The notes: generated from the sequence alone by a model not told the origin. A DNA stretch of 64,000 nucleotides from Brumimicrobium mesophilum (GCF_003025005.1 NZ_PVSS01000006.1:204658-268657), one strand, 5' to 3'. Positions 34,910 through 44,210 are shown, counted from the stretch's first letter. A program made the numbers and translations.

Positions 34910-35473
34910 ATGAAAAAGTCAATGAAAACAATCGGATTAATCGTAGGATCAGTATTCTTAATGGGAACAGCATCTTTCGCTCAAGAAACAGTTAATGTAG
35001 GAGGAGAGCAAATGTTTCCTAAGAAAAACATTGTAGAAAATGCAGTTAATTCTAAAGACCATACGACTTTAGTAGCAGCAGTAAAAGCAGCTGATTTAGT
35101 AGCAACTTTAAAAACTGCAGGTCCTTTCACAGTTTTTGCACCGGTAAACGATGCTTTTGAAAATCTTCCAAATGGAACGGTTGAATCTCTTTTGAAGCCA
35201 GAAAACAAAAAGACTTTGGCTACAGTTTTAACTTACCACGTGGTAGCAGGAGCTCTAGACTTTGATGCAATTGCTGGATTAATCAAAAAAGGTAAAGGTT
35301 CAGCAAAAATGACAACAGTTTCTGGAGGTACATTGACTGCTCAAATGAATGGAAAGCACAACATCACTTTAAAAGATGAAAATGGTGGAGTAGCTAACAT
35401 TACAACATACGATGTATACCAATCAAACGGAGTAATCCACGTAATTGACAAAGTAGTTTTACCAAAAATGTAA
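34910..35473 (+). CDS. Secreted fasciclin (FAS1) domain protein
   Basis: 187 residues: signal peptide (MKKSMKTIGLIVGSVFLMG to TASFAQ) and one FAS1 domain (about 43-186) with the H1 motif FTVFAPVNDAFENLP and H2-region motif NGVIHVIDKVVLP. The LTYHVVAG element between them is also standard. FAS1 domains mediate adhesion or small-molecule binding; in Bacteroidota single-FAS1 proteins are common periplasmic or surface proteins. A hairpin and T run follow, then a CHRD protein gene 70 bases downstream, so the two may be expressed together at different levels. Confidence 0.95.
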   Translation: MKKSMKTIGLIVGSVFLMGTASFAQETVNVGGEQMFPKKNIVENAVNSKDHTTLVAAVKAADLVATLKTAGPFTVFAPVNDAFENLPNGTVESLLKPENKKTLATVLTYHVVAGALDFDAIAGLIKKGKGSAKMTTVSGGTLTAQMNGKHNITLKDENGGVANITTYDVYQSNGVIHVIDKVVLPKM

Positions 35474-35491
35474 AACCTAAAATCTAAATTT

Positions 35492-35523
35492 GGAGTTGGT
35501 AAAAGTTACTGGCTCCTTTTAAA
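35492..35523 (+). terminator. Weak terminator or attenuator between FAS1 and CHRD genes
   Basis: GGAG then GGTAA pair with TTACT then CTCC around a short loop with an internal bulge, followed by TTTT. It could reduce readthrough from the FAS1 gene into the CHRD gene. Confidence 0.45.
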
Positions 35524-35543
35524 TGTTTAATTAAAAATATAAT

Positions 35544-37382
35544 ATGATGAAAAATTTACAAAAGATAGCAATAGCTGCCATTCTTACAGTTTCAACTTCA
35601 GCAATGAGTTTTGCAGCCCATTTGGGTGACCAGCTAACTTTCTCTGCTAGAATGAACGGAGCTCAAGAGGTGCCAGCTGTTACAACAACAGGACAAGGAG
35701 TTGCAACGATGGTTTTAAACGGAACAAGAGATACTTTATGTGTTTCTATTTATACTGCAGGAGTTCCAGAAACAATTATGGGTCTGCATTTACACAGTGG
35801 TGTAGCAGGAACAAATGGAGGAGTTGTAGTTGATTTAACTCCATATATAATCGATGGAAATGTAAAAGCTGTTCTTACAGGTTCTGCTTTAACATCTTCT
35901 TTGATTTCAGATATGATTACTGGTGGAATTTATGTGAATGCACATACAGCTAGTAATATGGATGGAGAAATTAGAGGTCAAGTTAAATTGGAAACTGATT
36001 TCCCATACCGCGCTACATTAGACGGTAGTCAAGAGGTGCCAATGGTTTCTACTATGGCAACTGGATTAGGAGTTTTTAATCTTTCTTTAGATAAGAAAAA
36101 ACTAATGTACTGGGTTTCTGCTGATGGTTTAAGTGGTCCAATAATGGGAGCACATTTACACATGGCTGCAGCCGGAGCAAACGGAGCAGTAGTTGTTGAT
36201 TTAACACCAACTATCATGGGGAATGCAATCGTAGGAGTTGCAGATGTTTCAGGAGTTGCTGGTTTTGCCAACGACTTAGAAGCTGGTGATATTTATATTA
36301 ATGTGCACACAGCTGCCAATATGGATGGTGAAATTAGAGGTCAATTGACTTATGACAACCAAGTTGCTTTTGATGGTGTTCTTTCAGGTGATCAAGAAGT
36401 TCCAGCTGTTTCTACAATGGCAACAGGAGTTGTTAAAGTATCATTAAGTAGTGATTTCTCAACAATTAATTATTCAGCGCAAGTTGAGGGATTATCTGGT
36501 GCAATCATGGGAGCTCACTTTCACAATGAAGCAGCAGGAGCAAACGGTCCAGTTGTAGTAGATTTAACAGGAGATGTTAATGGAAACATTATTTCAGGAA
36601 CTATTACAGGAGCTGCTGTAACGCAAGATTTAATAAGAGAATTTTTAGAAGGTAATATCTACTTAAATGTTCACACTGCAGCAAATATGGGCGGTGAAAT
36701 AAGAGCACAAATTAGTAGAGTTGCTCGTGAAGGTTATTCAGTAAACCTAAGTGGTGACCAAGAGGTGCCAAGTGTTTCAACAATGGCAAATGGTGGTGGA
36801 ATTATCACTATTTCGAGAGAAAGAAACAATGCGCACGTAATGATAGTTGTAAAAGAACTTTCTGGAACAATTGATGCTGCACATATTCACAATGCAGTTG
36901 CAGGAATGAATGGTGGAGTTGAGTTTAACTTATCTTCTTGGTTCTCAATGACTGAAAATTATGACGGAGCTTTTGGTTACCTAACATCTGACAGTCCAAT
37001 GCCAATGAACGCAGCAGCTGAAACAAAATTCAGAAATAATGAAATGTATGTTAACATTCATACAGCTGCAAATCCTGATGGAGAAGTTCGTGGTCAAGTA
37101 TTGAGAGGTTCAGAATGTTCACAGGAGTTTTTAGGTCTTTCAGACAATGAATTAGAAGAAAACAATTTGACTGCATACCCGAATCCAACTACGGATAAAA
37201 TTACATTGTCTTTTGAAAAATTCAATGGTGAAATGAATGTTCAAGTTGTGGATATCTATGGGAAAACAGTTCAAACAAAATCTATCAAATCAAACAATAC
37301 AACGATTGATATGTCTGGATTGCCAAGTGGTGTTTACATGATAAAAGCTGAGAGTCAAATTACAAGAGTAATTAAGAAATAA
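35544..37382 (+). CDS. Four-CHRD-domain T9SS-exported protein
   Basis: 612 residues: signal peptide (to about 25, MSFAAHLG), four CHRD domains of about 120 residues each (about 28-148, 150-270, 272-395, 397-525), each beginning with the G-x-Q-E-V-P motif (GAQEVPAV, GSQEVPMV, GDQEVPAV, GDQEVPSV) and ending GE-I/V-R-G/A-Q (for example NMDGEIRGQV), and a C-terminal type IX sorting domain (AYPNPTTDKITLSF to RVIKK). CHRD was named from chordin; in bacteria it occurs in secreted proteins of unknown role. The four copies are similar enough to indicate internal duplication. Follows the FAS1 gene. Confidence 0.95.
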   Translation: MMKNLQKIAIAAILTVSTSAMSFAAHLGDQLTFSARMNGAQEVPAVTTTGQGVATMVLNGTRDTLCVSIYTAGVPETIMGLHLHSGVAGTNGGVVVDLTPYIIDGNVKAVLTGSALTSSLISDMITGGIYVNAHTASNMDGEIRGQVKLETDFPYRATLDGSQEVPMVSTMATGLGVFNLSLDKKKLMYWVSADGLSGPIMGAHLHMAAAGANGAVVVDLTPTIMGNAIVGVADVSGVAGFANDLEAGDIYINVHTAANMDGEIRGQLTYDNQVAFDGVLSGDQEVPAVSTMATGVVKVSLSSDFSTINYSAQVEGLSGAIMGAHFHNEAAGANGPVVVDLTGDVNGNIISGTITGAAVTQDLIREFLEGNIYLNVHTAANMGGEIRAQISRVAREGYSVNLSGDQEVPSVSTMANGGGIITISRERNNAHVMIVVKELSGTIDAAHIHNAVAGMNGGVEFNLSSWFSMTENYDGAFGYLTSDSPMPMNAAAETKFRNNEMYVNIHTAANPDGEVRGQVLRGSECSQEFLGLSDNELEENNLTAYPNPTTDKITLSFEKFNGEMNVQVVDIYGKTVQTKSIKSNNTTIDMSGLPSGVYMIKAESQITRVIKK

Positions 37383-37410
37383 AATTACCTCTGCCTAAAT
37401 CTTTTTGGTT

Positions 37411-37452
37411 CAAGCCCTGTCTAAAACAGAAATGTTTTGGGCAGGGTTTTTA
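37411..37452. terminator. Terminator between convergent CHRD and barrel genes
   Basis: AGCCCTGTCTAAAACA pairs imperfectly with TGTTTTGGGCAGGGT around a 4-base loop and is followed by T6. It serves the plus-strand CHRD gene and abuts the stop codon of the minus-strand barrel gene at 37450. Confidence 0.85.
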
Positions 37453-38205
37453 GTTATTATTATTGAAAGTGTATGTAATTCCAAGAGCAGCATAGTGAAA
37501 AAGAGAGAAATTATAAACTTCATCGTTATCTGCGCCACCTTCTAAAATTCTGTAACCTAATCTAAAATCAAAATTATCATTGAATTTATATGTTGCAGCA
37601 AGTTGAATATCCTCAGCTCTTCCTTGTGGAGCGGCTAATGCATCACCTTCAAAAACAAGACCTAATTTTTCGTTGTGTTTATAGAATAATCTGAAATTGA
37701 TAATAGGTACAAATCCAACATTCGTTTTAACAGTGTTAAGGTTTGGCGAACTGATTGCTATGCTCGCATCTCTAATTTTCGCAGTAAAACCCAATCCAAA
37801 TTCTAATTTTGGTCTGTCTACAATTTTATATCGATAGGTTAATCGGTATGAATTGAATTTATAAGTGCTGTTAAGTGTAGTATTGGCCATAAATGTTTCG
37901 CCATTATAGACTACATCTTCACCCACCGTTCCTGCTCCAATTGTTTTTAAGGGAGCATACAAAAGTGAGAATGTATGGCGAGATTTTAAAGTGTAATTGG
38001 CTCTTATTCTTATAAAGGCGGTTGTCTCTGATTGAACCTCGTCTTTTAATGAGAATAATGTTCCTTGATCTCCTGAAATTCGCACATCATTATATCCCGT
38101 AAAAAGTGCCCCTGTTTCAACATCGATAAAAGCTTGAGCATTAACTATTTTACCTACAAATACCGAAGTTAGAAGCATGCAAAATGTAAAAAAAAATGAT
38201 TTCAT
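37450..38205 (-). CDS. Outer-membrane beta-barrel protein
   Basis: About 251 residues from the ATG at 38205 (MKSFFFTFCMLLTSVFVG to VNAQ, signal peptide); a further 10 codons lie in frame upstream. The mature protein consists of regularly spaced amphipathic strands, each with aromatic ends (AFIRIRANYTLKSRHTFSLLY, KFNSYRLTYRYKIVDRPKLEFGLGF, NFRLFYKHNEKLGLVFEGDAL, FDFRLGYRILEGG) and a terminal aromatic strand (YAALGITYTF). This is a small outer-membrane barrel of about eight to ten strands. Substrate or structural role unknown. Confidence 0.8.
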   Translation of the reverse strand: MKSFFFTFCMLLTSVFVGKIVNAQAFIDVETGALFTGYNDVRISGDQGTLFSLKDEVQSETTAFIRIRANYTLKSRHTFSLLYAPLKTIGAGTVGEDVVYNGETFMANTTLNSTYKFNSYRLTYRYKIVDRPKLEFGLGFTAKIRDASIAISSPNLNTVKTNVGFVPIINFRLFYKHNEKLGLVFEGDALAAPQGRAEDIQLAATYKFNDNFDFRLGYRILEGGADNDEVYNFSLFHYAALGITYTFNNNN

Positions 38206-38382
38206 ATTTCTAATTTTAATTTTTAGATTTCTCATGAATTGTTTGTACTAAACCACTAAAAAGATAAAATTGTTTTCTTAATAGTCATAAAATATCAGCT
38301 AAGTTATTTTTACTCTAAATTTTTCATAAAAGAAAACACTCATTGAACCATTTTGAGTATTTTTCCCTTAAAACTAAAATTT

Positions 38383-40044
38383 ATGGGACTTCTTCCTGAT
38401 CAATACGATAAATACGTACGCTTTTTTAAATTTATGATGAAATACTGGAACAGTGATGTATTCAGTATGCCTGATGGTAGCATTCCTGAATCAAATCAAG
38501 ATGAAGCGAGCAATGAGTTTGATCATACACCAGAAGAATTAACTGAAGATTTAAAGAAAATGGGACCAACTTATGTGAAGTTGGGTCAACTGCTTTCTAC
38601 GCGTCCAGATTTACTTCCACCGAGCTTTATGGATGCTTTAGCAACTTTACAAGATGATGTTGAAGAGGTAGAATATGAAGTTATCGAAGCAATATTTAAG
38701 GAGGAAGTAGGGGAGCGCATCTCAAAAGCATTCAAATTCTTCGATAAAAAACCGTTGGCCAGTGCTTCAATAGGTCAAGTGCACAAGGCAATTATGCACT
38801 CCGGGCAAGAGGTAGCGGTCAAAATCCAACGTCCGGGAATTCGCAAGCGTTTTATCGAGGATTTGGATACTTTAATGGATATCTCTCAAAGAGCCGAGAA
38901 TATTAGTGAAGTTGCTCGAAATTTTGGCGTGCATAATGTGATTGAAGAGTTGCGCTATATTTTACTGAAAGAGTTGGATTATACTTTAGAAGCACAAAAC
39001 CTGCTTACTTTAAAAGAAAATTTAAAAGATTTCAATCAATTGTTTATTCCAGCACCAATTCTAGATTATTGTTCTTCTAGGGTATTGACCATGGAATTTA
39101 TTGAGGGAAGAAAGATTACAAAAGTTTCTCCTTTGAAATTGATGGATCTGGATTTAGAGCATTTAGTCGATGATTTAATTAAAGGTTATTTGAAACAAAT
39201 AATTATTGATGGATTTGCCCACGCCGATCCTCATCCAGGTAATGTATACTTAACGCGTGACAATAAAATTGCTTTGATGGATGCCGGAATGGTAGCCAAA
39301 TTCAGCAATGAAATGCAAGATACTGTACTGAAATTAATAATAGGATTAAGCAATTATGATAGTTCCCGTGTTTCAGAACTTTTGCTTTCTATAAGTCATT
39401 ACGATCCAGATAAAGTTGATTTAGTTTTATTTAAAAAGAATATAGAACGTAAAATTCAAGAAAGCGAAAATCAAAAAGCCAAAGATTTACAGACTGGTCG
39501 AACATTGATTGAAATTAATCAAATGGCGGCAAAACAAAATATCCAAATTCCAGTTGATTTGAATGTTTTGGGTAAGATTCTATTAAACATGGATCAAATT
39601 GTTGCGCATCTCACACCAGATTACAATATGCAGGAAACGATGAAAAGTTATGTGCATAAATTGATGCAGAAGAAATTGAAAGAGGACATGAAGCCTGCCA
39701 ATTTCATGGAAATGTTTTTGGAATTGAAAGATTTGGCTTCGAGTTTACCTTTTAGAATCAATAAGTTCTCTGAAAACCTCGCCAATAATAAAATTCGAGT
39801 AAAAGTTGACACAATAGATGAAGACCGTTTTACAGGAGCTTTTCAAAAAGTAGCCAATAGAATTACAGCAGGATTAATCATCGCCGCTTTAATTATTGGA
39901 GCAGCCATGTTGGTTCAAATTCCGAGTACTTGGAATGTATTCGGATATCCAGCTTTTGCATTTGTATTGTTTTTAATTGCGGCTTTTATTGGACTGTATT
40001 TATTGTATCAAATATTGTTTAAGGATGAAAGTAAAGGAAAATAG
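38383..40044 (+). CDS. ABC1/UbiB family atypical protein kinase
   Basis: About 553 residues from the ATG at 38383; a TTG at 38353 is in frame but less likely. Motifs in order: the N-terminal KxGQ helix (GPTYVKLGQLLSTRPDLLPP), Ala-rich loop replacing the P-loop (LASASIGQVHKA), nucleotide Lys (VAVKIQRPG), catalytic HADPHPGN and metal-binding LMDAGMV. Two transmembrane helices close the protein (AGLIIAALIIGAAMLV, GYPAFAFVLFLIAAFIGLYLL). UbiB/Coq8 proteins are ATPases that support quinone or lipid handling on the inner membrane; in a menaquinone user like this group it may assist menaquinone synthesis or lipid export. Convergent with the barrel gene at 40057. Confidence 0.92.
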   Translation: MGLLPDQYDKYVRFFKFMMKYWNSDVFSMPDGSIPESNQDEASNEFDHTPEELTEDLKKMGPTYVKLGQLLSTRPDLLPPSFMDALATLQDDVEEVEYEVIEAIFKEEVGERISKAFKFFDKKPLASASIGQVHKAIMHSGQEVAVKIQRPGIRKRFIEDLDTLMDISQRAENISEVARNFGVHNVIEELRYILLKELDYTLEAQNLLTLKENLKDFNQLFIPAPILDYCSSRVLTMEFIEGRKITKVSPLKLMDLDLEHLVDDLIKGYLKQIIIDGFAHADPHPGNVYLTRDNKIALMDAGMVAKFSNEMQDTVLKLIIGLSNYDSSRVSELLLSISHYDPDKVDLVLFKKNIERKIQESENQKAKDLQTGRTLIEINQMAAKQNIQIPVDLNVLGKILLNMDQIVAHLTPDYNMQETMKSYVHKLMQKKLKEDMKPANFMEMFLELKDLASSLPFRINKFSENLANNKIRVKVDTIDEDRFTGAFQKVANRITAGLIIAALIIGAAMLVQIPSTWNVFGYPAFAFVLFLIAAFIGLYLLYQILFKDESKGK

Positions 40045-40056
40045 GAGAGACAATAA

Positions 40057-40674
40057 TTACTTAAAATTCAAACATAACCCTATACTATGAAAATAGACTG
40101 ATTTTAAGGATGGATTTTGATTTACGCTAATTAGACCATAAGAATACTTCAGTTCCGGGGCGAAAATAAAATAGCTGAAAGTGTTTTCAAGCCCTAATCC
40201 AATGTCAATTGCAAAATTATAACCAGACTGATACGCTGTATTTAGTTCTGGTTTATTTTGAAGTGGAATATTTAAATTTGGTCCGATAAATAGATAAGGT
40301 TCCGCTTTTTTACGTGAAATTTTATACTTGAAATGAGTCATGAAATTCAAGGTGATAGGGAGTAGATCATATTCATATCGACTTCCGTCACCATTTATAA
40401 TTTCTATGTAACTATTATTAAAAGCCAATTCAGCTTTTGGTGAAAAAATAAAATTCTTACTGATCGCGTAATCCATAAGAATTCCCATATTCAAACCAAA
40501 TCCATTAGAAACTTCATAGTTGGATGGATGTACAGTTTCAGGTTGCAACATGGAATAATTGGTTCCGATATTAAATCCGAAATTTAGCTTTCGATCTGTG
40601 ATTGAATTATCGGATTGGGAAAACAAGAAGGTCGTAGAAAACAATAACAAGGTAATTAAAGCAGTGTTTTTCAT
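40057..40674 (-). CDS. PorT-like outer-membrane beta-barrel protein
   Basis: 205 residues: signal peptide (MKNTALITLLLFSTTFLFSQ) and a mature barrel with strands FGFNIGTNYSML, GFGLNMGILMDYAIS, FIFSPKAELAFNN, LPITLNFMTHFKYK, PYLFIGPNLNIPL, FAIDIGLGLEN and a closing FHSIGLCLNFK. The pattern (GxNIGxNY start, LPITLNF, PYLFIGPN) is that of the PorT/OMP_b-brl_2 family, of which some members serve the type IX secretion system. This one may be a paralogue. It overlaps nothing and has its own upstream gap. Confidence 0.85.
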   Translation of the reverse strand: MKNTALITLLLFSTTFLFSQSDNSITDRKLNFGFNIGTNYSMLQPETVHPSNYEVSNGFGLNMGILMDYAISKNFIFSPKAELAFNNSYIEIINGDGSRYEYDLLPITLNFMTHFKYKISRKKAEPYLFIGPNLNIPLQNKPELNTAYQSGYNFAIDIGLGLENTFSYFIFAPELKYSYGLISVNQNPSLKSVYFHSIGLCLNFK

Positions 40675-41258
40675 AATAATTAATTGAATTGGTAAGGTAG
40701 TTTTATGTCATAAGTTTTCTTTTTTGATATAACGTCTGCATTTTTACTTTATTGTTATGTGAGTGGAATAGGCCAAATGTAAATGTCACCGTTGCTGGGA
40801 TTTTATTTTGCAACTTTATTCTTGTTCTCTCCCATTATTAGCGACTTCTAGCACGCTCCATTTTCAAAAAAATATAAAGCGCGACCAAAAAATGACAGAT
40901 TTCCTAAAACTCAGTTGTTTTGGATTTCCTGTTGAGGCATTTAAATTTTTAGTTCTCCAATAAAATTAAACTTCCAATTTACAAAGCAAGCCTGATAATC
41001 GCCGTATAAATAATTTGGGGGTAAAGAAGACGATAGGCACTTTTAAGAATATTAAACCTGAAAGGCTAAAATTATTATAAAAGTACATGAGCATGGTACA
41101 AAAACCTCGAAGAGGTGATATTATTTGTGTCTAAATTTTAATGGCATCCCTACGGGATTTGTAGTACATTGTGGTTGGATTCTTAAATAGATTTAAACAA
41201 AATTGCTAATTACGATAAAAATCGATAACCATTATCCTTAATAAAGATATCAATTCCT
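40675..41258. other. Intergenic region with dispersed short repeats
   Basis: 584 bases with no credible gene. The part from about 41056 to 41165 carries three small inverted repeats of Bacteroidota-type dispersed elements: CCTGAAAGG (41057-41065), ACCTCGAAGAGGT (41104-41116) and ATCCCTACGGGAT (41146-41158), with TGTAGTACATTGTGGTT after them. The rest is AT-rich and unremarkable. Confidence 0.55.
41104..41158. repeat. Paired palindromic elements ACCTCGAAGAGGT and ATCCCTACGGGAT
   Basis: Two perfect inverted repeats 29 bases apart in the gap before the oxidoreductase gene. Their pairing and the flanking AAAGTACATGAGCATGG and TTTGTAGTACA sequences resemble relics of a larger dispersed element seen widely in Bacteroidota genomes; I recall the type but cannot name it. 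Confidence 0.6.
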
Positions 41259-42224
41259 TTAAAATTGAACTACAACACTTCCTGTTTTATTACCAGTTTC
41301 AACATATTCATAAGCTTTAGTTATTTCATCAATTGAAAAGGTTTTATCTATAATAGATTTGAATTTCCCCTGATCTACCATGTCGCTCATAAATTGTAAA
41401 GATGTTTTAATGTCACTGGGAATAGGGAAAATAACCTTTTTATTACTTTTAAGCTGAGTTGACATGGCTAAGAATACGTTTTCAGCATTTTTCCCAAGTT
41501 CTGAAGAAATGTAAATTCCATTATCTTTTAGTAAGTGTTTACATTCTGAAAATCTGCTTTTTCCGACAGCATCAAAAATAAAGTCATAAGTAGATTCAGG
41601 TTCAGCTTCCGTAAATTTTTCGACTTCATAATTAATGATTTTATCTGCTGCTAAGGATTGAATTAAATCTATGTTCTTCGTATTACAAACCGCCGTCACT
41701 TCCTTCGCTTGGTACTTTAATATTTGCAATAATGAAGAGCCAATTGCACCTGTTGCTCCATTGAGTAAGATTTTAGAATTAGGTTTTACTTCAACTTTAT
41801 TCACGAAATTCAAAGCATAATGGGCACCTTCGGCAGCACATACAATTGATGCATAATCTGTGTTTGGAGGTATTTTTATGACTTCTTTATTTGCATCGAT
41901 TGTGAGATATTCCGCATGAGAATTGAGTCCTTGGTCATTAAACCCCCAAACCTTATCGTTTACCTTAAAATTTGACACTTTATTGCCAATTGCAACAACT
42001 TGACCTGCGAAATCTGTTCCCATTATTTTTCTCTTCGGACTAAATAAACCGGTAGCCACTCTGGTCAAAAGTGGTTTCCCTCGTAAAGAGGCACAATCCG
42101 TTCTATTCACTGTGCTTGCAAAAACTTTAACCAAAATTTCCTCCTCTTTTGGAATTGGTTTTTCAACTTTTTCTATTCTTAAGACTTTCGGAGAACCATA
42201 TTTTTTTCGTGTTAATGCTTTCAT
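41259..42224 (-). CDS. Zinc-independent NAD(P)H:quinone oxidoreductase-like MDR protein
   Basis: 321 residues of the medium-chain dehydrogenase/reductase superfamily. N-terminal GroES-like domain (about 25-120: EILVKVFASTVNRTDCASLRG, GTDFAGQVVAIG, VNDKVWGF) and Rossmann domain (about 125-300: KILLNGATGAIGSSLLQI, then ADKIINYE, YDFIFDAVGKSRF). The zinc ligands of alcohol dehydrogenase are not present, so it is a quinone oxidoreductase/zeta-crystallin-like enzyme that reduces quinones or alpha,beta-unsaturated carbonyls with NAD(P)H in the cytoplasm. It follows the NmrA-like pseudogene on the same strand. Confidence 0.9.
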   Translation of the reverse strand: MKALTRKKYGSPKVLRIEKVEKPIPKEEEILVKVFASTVNRTDCASLRGKPLLTRVATGLFSPKRKIMGTDFAGQVVAIGNKVSNFKVNDKVWGFNDQGLNSHAEYLTIDANKEVIKIPPNTDYASIVCAAEGAHYALNFVNKVEVKPNSKILLNGATGAIGSSLLQILKYQAKEVTAVCNTKNIDLIQSLAADKIINYEVEKFTEAEPESTYDFIFDAVGKSRFSECKHLLKDNGIYISSELGKNAENVFLAMSTQLKSNKKVIFPIPSDIKTSLQFMSDMVDQGKFKSIIDKTFSIDEITKAYEYVETGNKTGSVVVQF

Positions 42225-42270
42225 TGTTATATAAGTTTTGTTTTAGTTCGATCCAAGCTCTTTTAAATTT

Positions 42271-42480
42271 TTAATCCATACCTAATTTAAAAGCACTTTC
42301 GAAAGTTGAAATATCATTGAAATCAAACTTGATTTGTTTGGTATGTGCTAATGTTGAATCCAGTTCATTTATTTTTCTGACACCAGAAAATAATTCCAGG
42401 TTGTGGTTCAGTTTTTTTTAAGATGCTAAAGATCCAATTCCAACATTCCCAGTAGCACCAGTGATTAATACTTTTGTCAT
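42271..42480 (-). pseudogene. Truncated NmrA-like NAD(P)-binding protein with in-frame stop
   Basis: From the ATG at 42480 the frame reads MTKVLITGATGNVGIGSLAS, the Rossmann motif GATGNVG of NmrA/atypical SDR proteins, then a TAA stop (42418-42420), and continues in the same frame as KKLNHNLELFSGVRKI, then IKFDFNDISTFESAFKLGMD and a final TAA at 42271. The continuation matches the second and third strands of the family (A/S-GVR, then the FDF acidic segment), so the stop is an inserted nonsense codon. About 70 codons remain of a family near 280-300, so the gene is also truncated at its C-terminus. It sits five bases beyond the flavoprotein stop and was probably once in its operon. Confidence 0.8.
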
Positions 42481-42485
42481 TCGTT

Positions 42486-43670
42486 TTAAGTTTTATTCAA
42501 ATGATTGGCCAGCGCAAATCCCATACTAAAACTTCCTTGCAATAAATAGCCGCCAGTAGGAGCGTACCAATCTAACATTTCACCAATTACAAAAGTATTT
42601 GGGTGTTTTTTAAGTTGAAAATTCTGATCAACTTCATTTAAATCAATTCCCCCCAAAGTTGAAATCGCTTTGTCTATTTCATCCGCAGATTTTAATATAA
42701 TGGGAACAGCTTTTATGATTTCACAAAGTAAATCAGGGTTTGAGAAGCTTTCTTTGCTCGAAAATTGTTTCAAAATTCCAATGGCTGTACGGTCGAGTTT
42801 TAAATCTTTATTTAGAATATCTGTCGTCTTAGATTTTTTCGAATTCTTGTACTTCGACTTTATTTGACCAATTGATAAAGTTGGTTTTAAATCCAAATAT
42901 ATTGTCGCGCTTTCCTCTAAAAGCAATTTATCTTGAATTTTCTCACTCAAGGCATAAATTGCATTTCCTTCCAAGCCAAATTCGGAAATAACCAACTCAC
43001 CATTAGCGAAATGATTCTCATATTCTAAAGCAATGTTTTTCAAAGGTTTTCCTTCATGGGTTGAAATGAAATTCTTATCCCAATCGACTTCAAATGCACA
43101 ATTTGCAGCTCTAAAAGGATTGACTTTTATTTCTCGTTCTTCAAATAAATCTTTCCAATTACCATCAGATCCAGTGACTTTCCAACTTGCTCCTCCAAGT
43201 GCGAAAACTGTAATGTCTGAATTTATAACCTCATCATTCTCAAAACATAAATCACCTTTTTCATTCCAACCTTTCCATTCAGTCGAAAACTTGAACTCTA
43301 TTCCTTTAGCTGAAATATGTTCTACAATTTTGTTGAGTACTTCGATAGGTTTAATGCCAATCTCAGGAAAAACACGACTGCTTGACCCTATAAATGTTGG
43401 AATTTTGATGTTATTTAGCCATTTCATTAAGTCCTCGTTGCTAAATTCACGCAAACAAGAATCCATAAATTCACTTGGCGAATATTGATTAATGAGTTCT
43501 TCAATTGAAGAATTGAAAGTTAAATTCAATCCTCCTTCACCAGCCACCAAAAATTTCCTACCAAAAGATTTTTTCTTTTCACAAATCGTGACTTTATATT
43601 TTGTGGTGTCAATTTCAGCGGCCAACATCAATGCAGCAGCGCCACCTCCTATGATTGTTAAAGTTTTCAT
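42486..43670 (-). CDS. BaiN/HI0933-type NAD(P)/FAD-dependent oxidoreductase
   Basis: 394 residues, matching the HI0933-like flavoprotein family (TIGR03862-like subgroup). N-terminal FAD motif TIIGGGAAALMLAAEID, then the family signature KKSFGRKFLVAGEGGLNLT at 33-51, the insert domain (about 180-330), ALGGASWKVTGSDG, and the C-terminal FAD-contact region IGEMLDWYAPTGGYLLQGSF. Members include bile-acid enoate reductase-like and RNA-processing-related flavoproteins; the physiological substrate is uncertain. No signal peptide, so cytoplasmic. Start ATG at 43670, and the NmrA remnant follows its stop closely. Confidence 0.9.
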   Translation of the reverse strand: MKTLTIIGGGAAALMLAAEIDTTKYKVTICEKKKSFGRKFLVAGEGGLNLTFNSSIEELINQYSPSEFMDSCLREFSNEDLMKWLNNIKIPTFIGSSSRVFPEIGIKPIEVLNKIVEHISAKGIEFKFSTEWKGWNEKGDLCFENDEVINSDITVFALGGASWKVTGSDGNWKDLFEEREIKVNPFRAANCAFEVDWDKNFISTHEGKPLKNIALEYENHFANGELVISEFGLEGNAIYALSEKIQDKLLLEESATIYLDLKPTLSIGQIKSKYKNSKKSKTTDILNKDLKLDRTAIGILKQFSSKESFSNPDLLCEIIKAVPIILKSADEIDKAISTLGGIDLNEVDQNFQLKKHPNTFVIGEMLDWYAPTGGYLLQGSFSMGFALANHLNKT

Positions 43671-43694
43671 TAATGAAATAATTGAATCAAAAGC

Positions 43695-44210
43695 TTATTC
43701 AAAATAAACTCCTTCTGTAGTAAATGAAAAGGATTTACTTCCTAATCCACCTATCATAACCGCTTGAAATAGAGGGTTTAGTTTCTGATTGCCATACCAT
43801 TCAATTACGAAGTTTGCACCTGAACCTCCAGTGTCATCTTTTTCATCTACCACATATTCGATGGTTTCAAAAGTGTTGACGTAAATAGGGTTTTCTAGAT
43901 ATTTCTTGACTAATTTTCCTTCAGTATTGAAATAATCAATGCGCGTAATGAATAAAGTGTCGGTTTCGCTGGTGTTATGGATACTCAAAGTTGAGGTCAG
44001 CGAAGTTCTGTCGTTTCTTGTACTTTGGTAAATATTTGAATAAACTGGAACATATACTTTTTTTGTTTTAAAAATGCTATCGGTTGAATTTTCCAAGTTT
44101 TTCAGCGCGTGATCTTCAACAATAACTTGAGTTTCGCTATTTGGTACATGGTTTTCACAGCTGAAAATAGCGAAAAGCGGAAGAAAAAGTAAGCGTTTGA
44201 AATATTTCAT
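43695..44210 (-). CDS. DUF3124 lipoprotein
   Basis: 171 residues from the ATG at 44210 (MKYFKRLLFLPLFAIFSC, SPII lipobox with Cys18); the 14 codons upstream lack a signal. The body matches DUF3124: KKVYVPVYSNIYQSTRND, LTSTLSIHNTSETDTLFI, IDYFNTEGKLVKKYLENPIYV and DDTGGSGANFVIEWYG. DUF3124 proteins are exported beta-sandwich proteins of unknown function, often lipoproteins. It lies 24 bases upstream of the flavoprotein gene on the same strand, so the two are probably co-transcribed. Confidence 0.88.
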   Translation of the reverse strand: MKYFKRLLFLPLFAIFSCENHVPNSETQVIVEDHALKNLENSTDSIFKTKKVYVPVYSNIYQSTRNDRTSLTSTLSIHNTSETDTLFITRIDYFNTEGKLVKKYLENPIYVNTFETIEYVVDEKDDTGGSGANFVIEWYGNQKLNPLFQAVMIGGLGSKSFSFTTEGVYFE

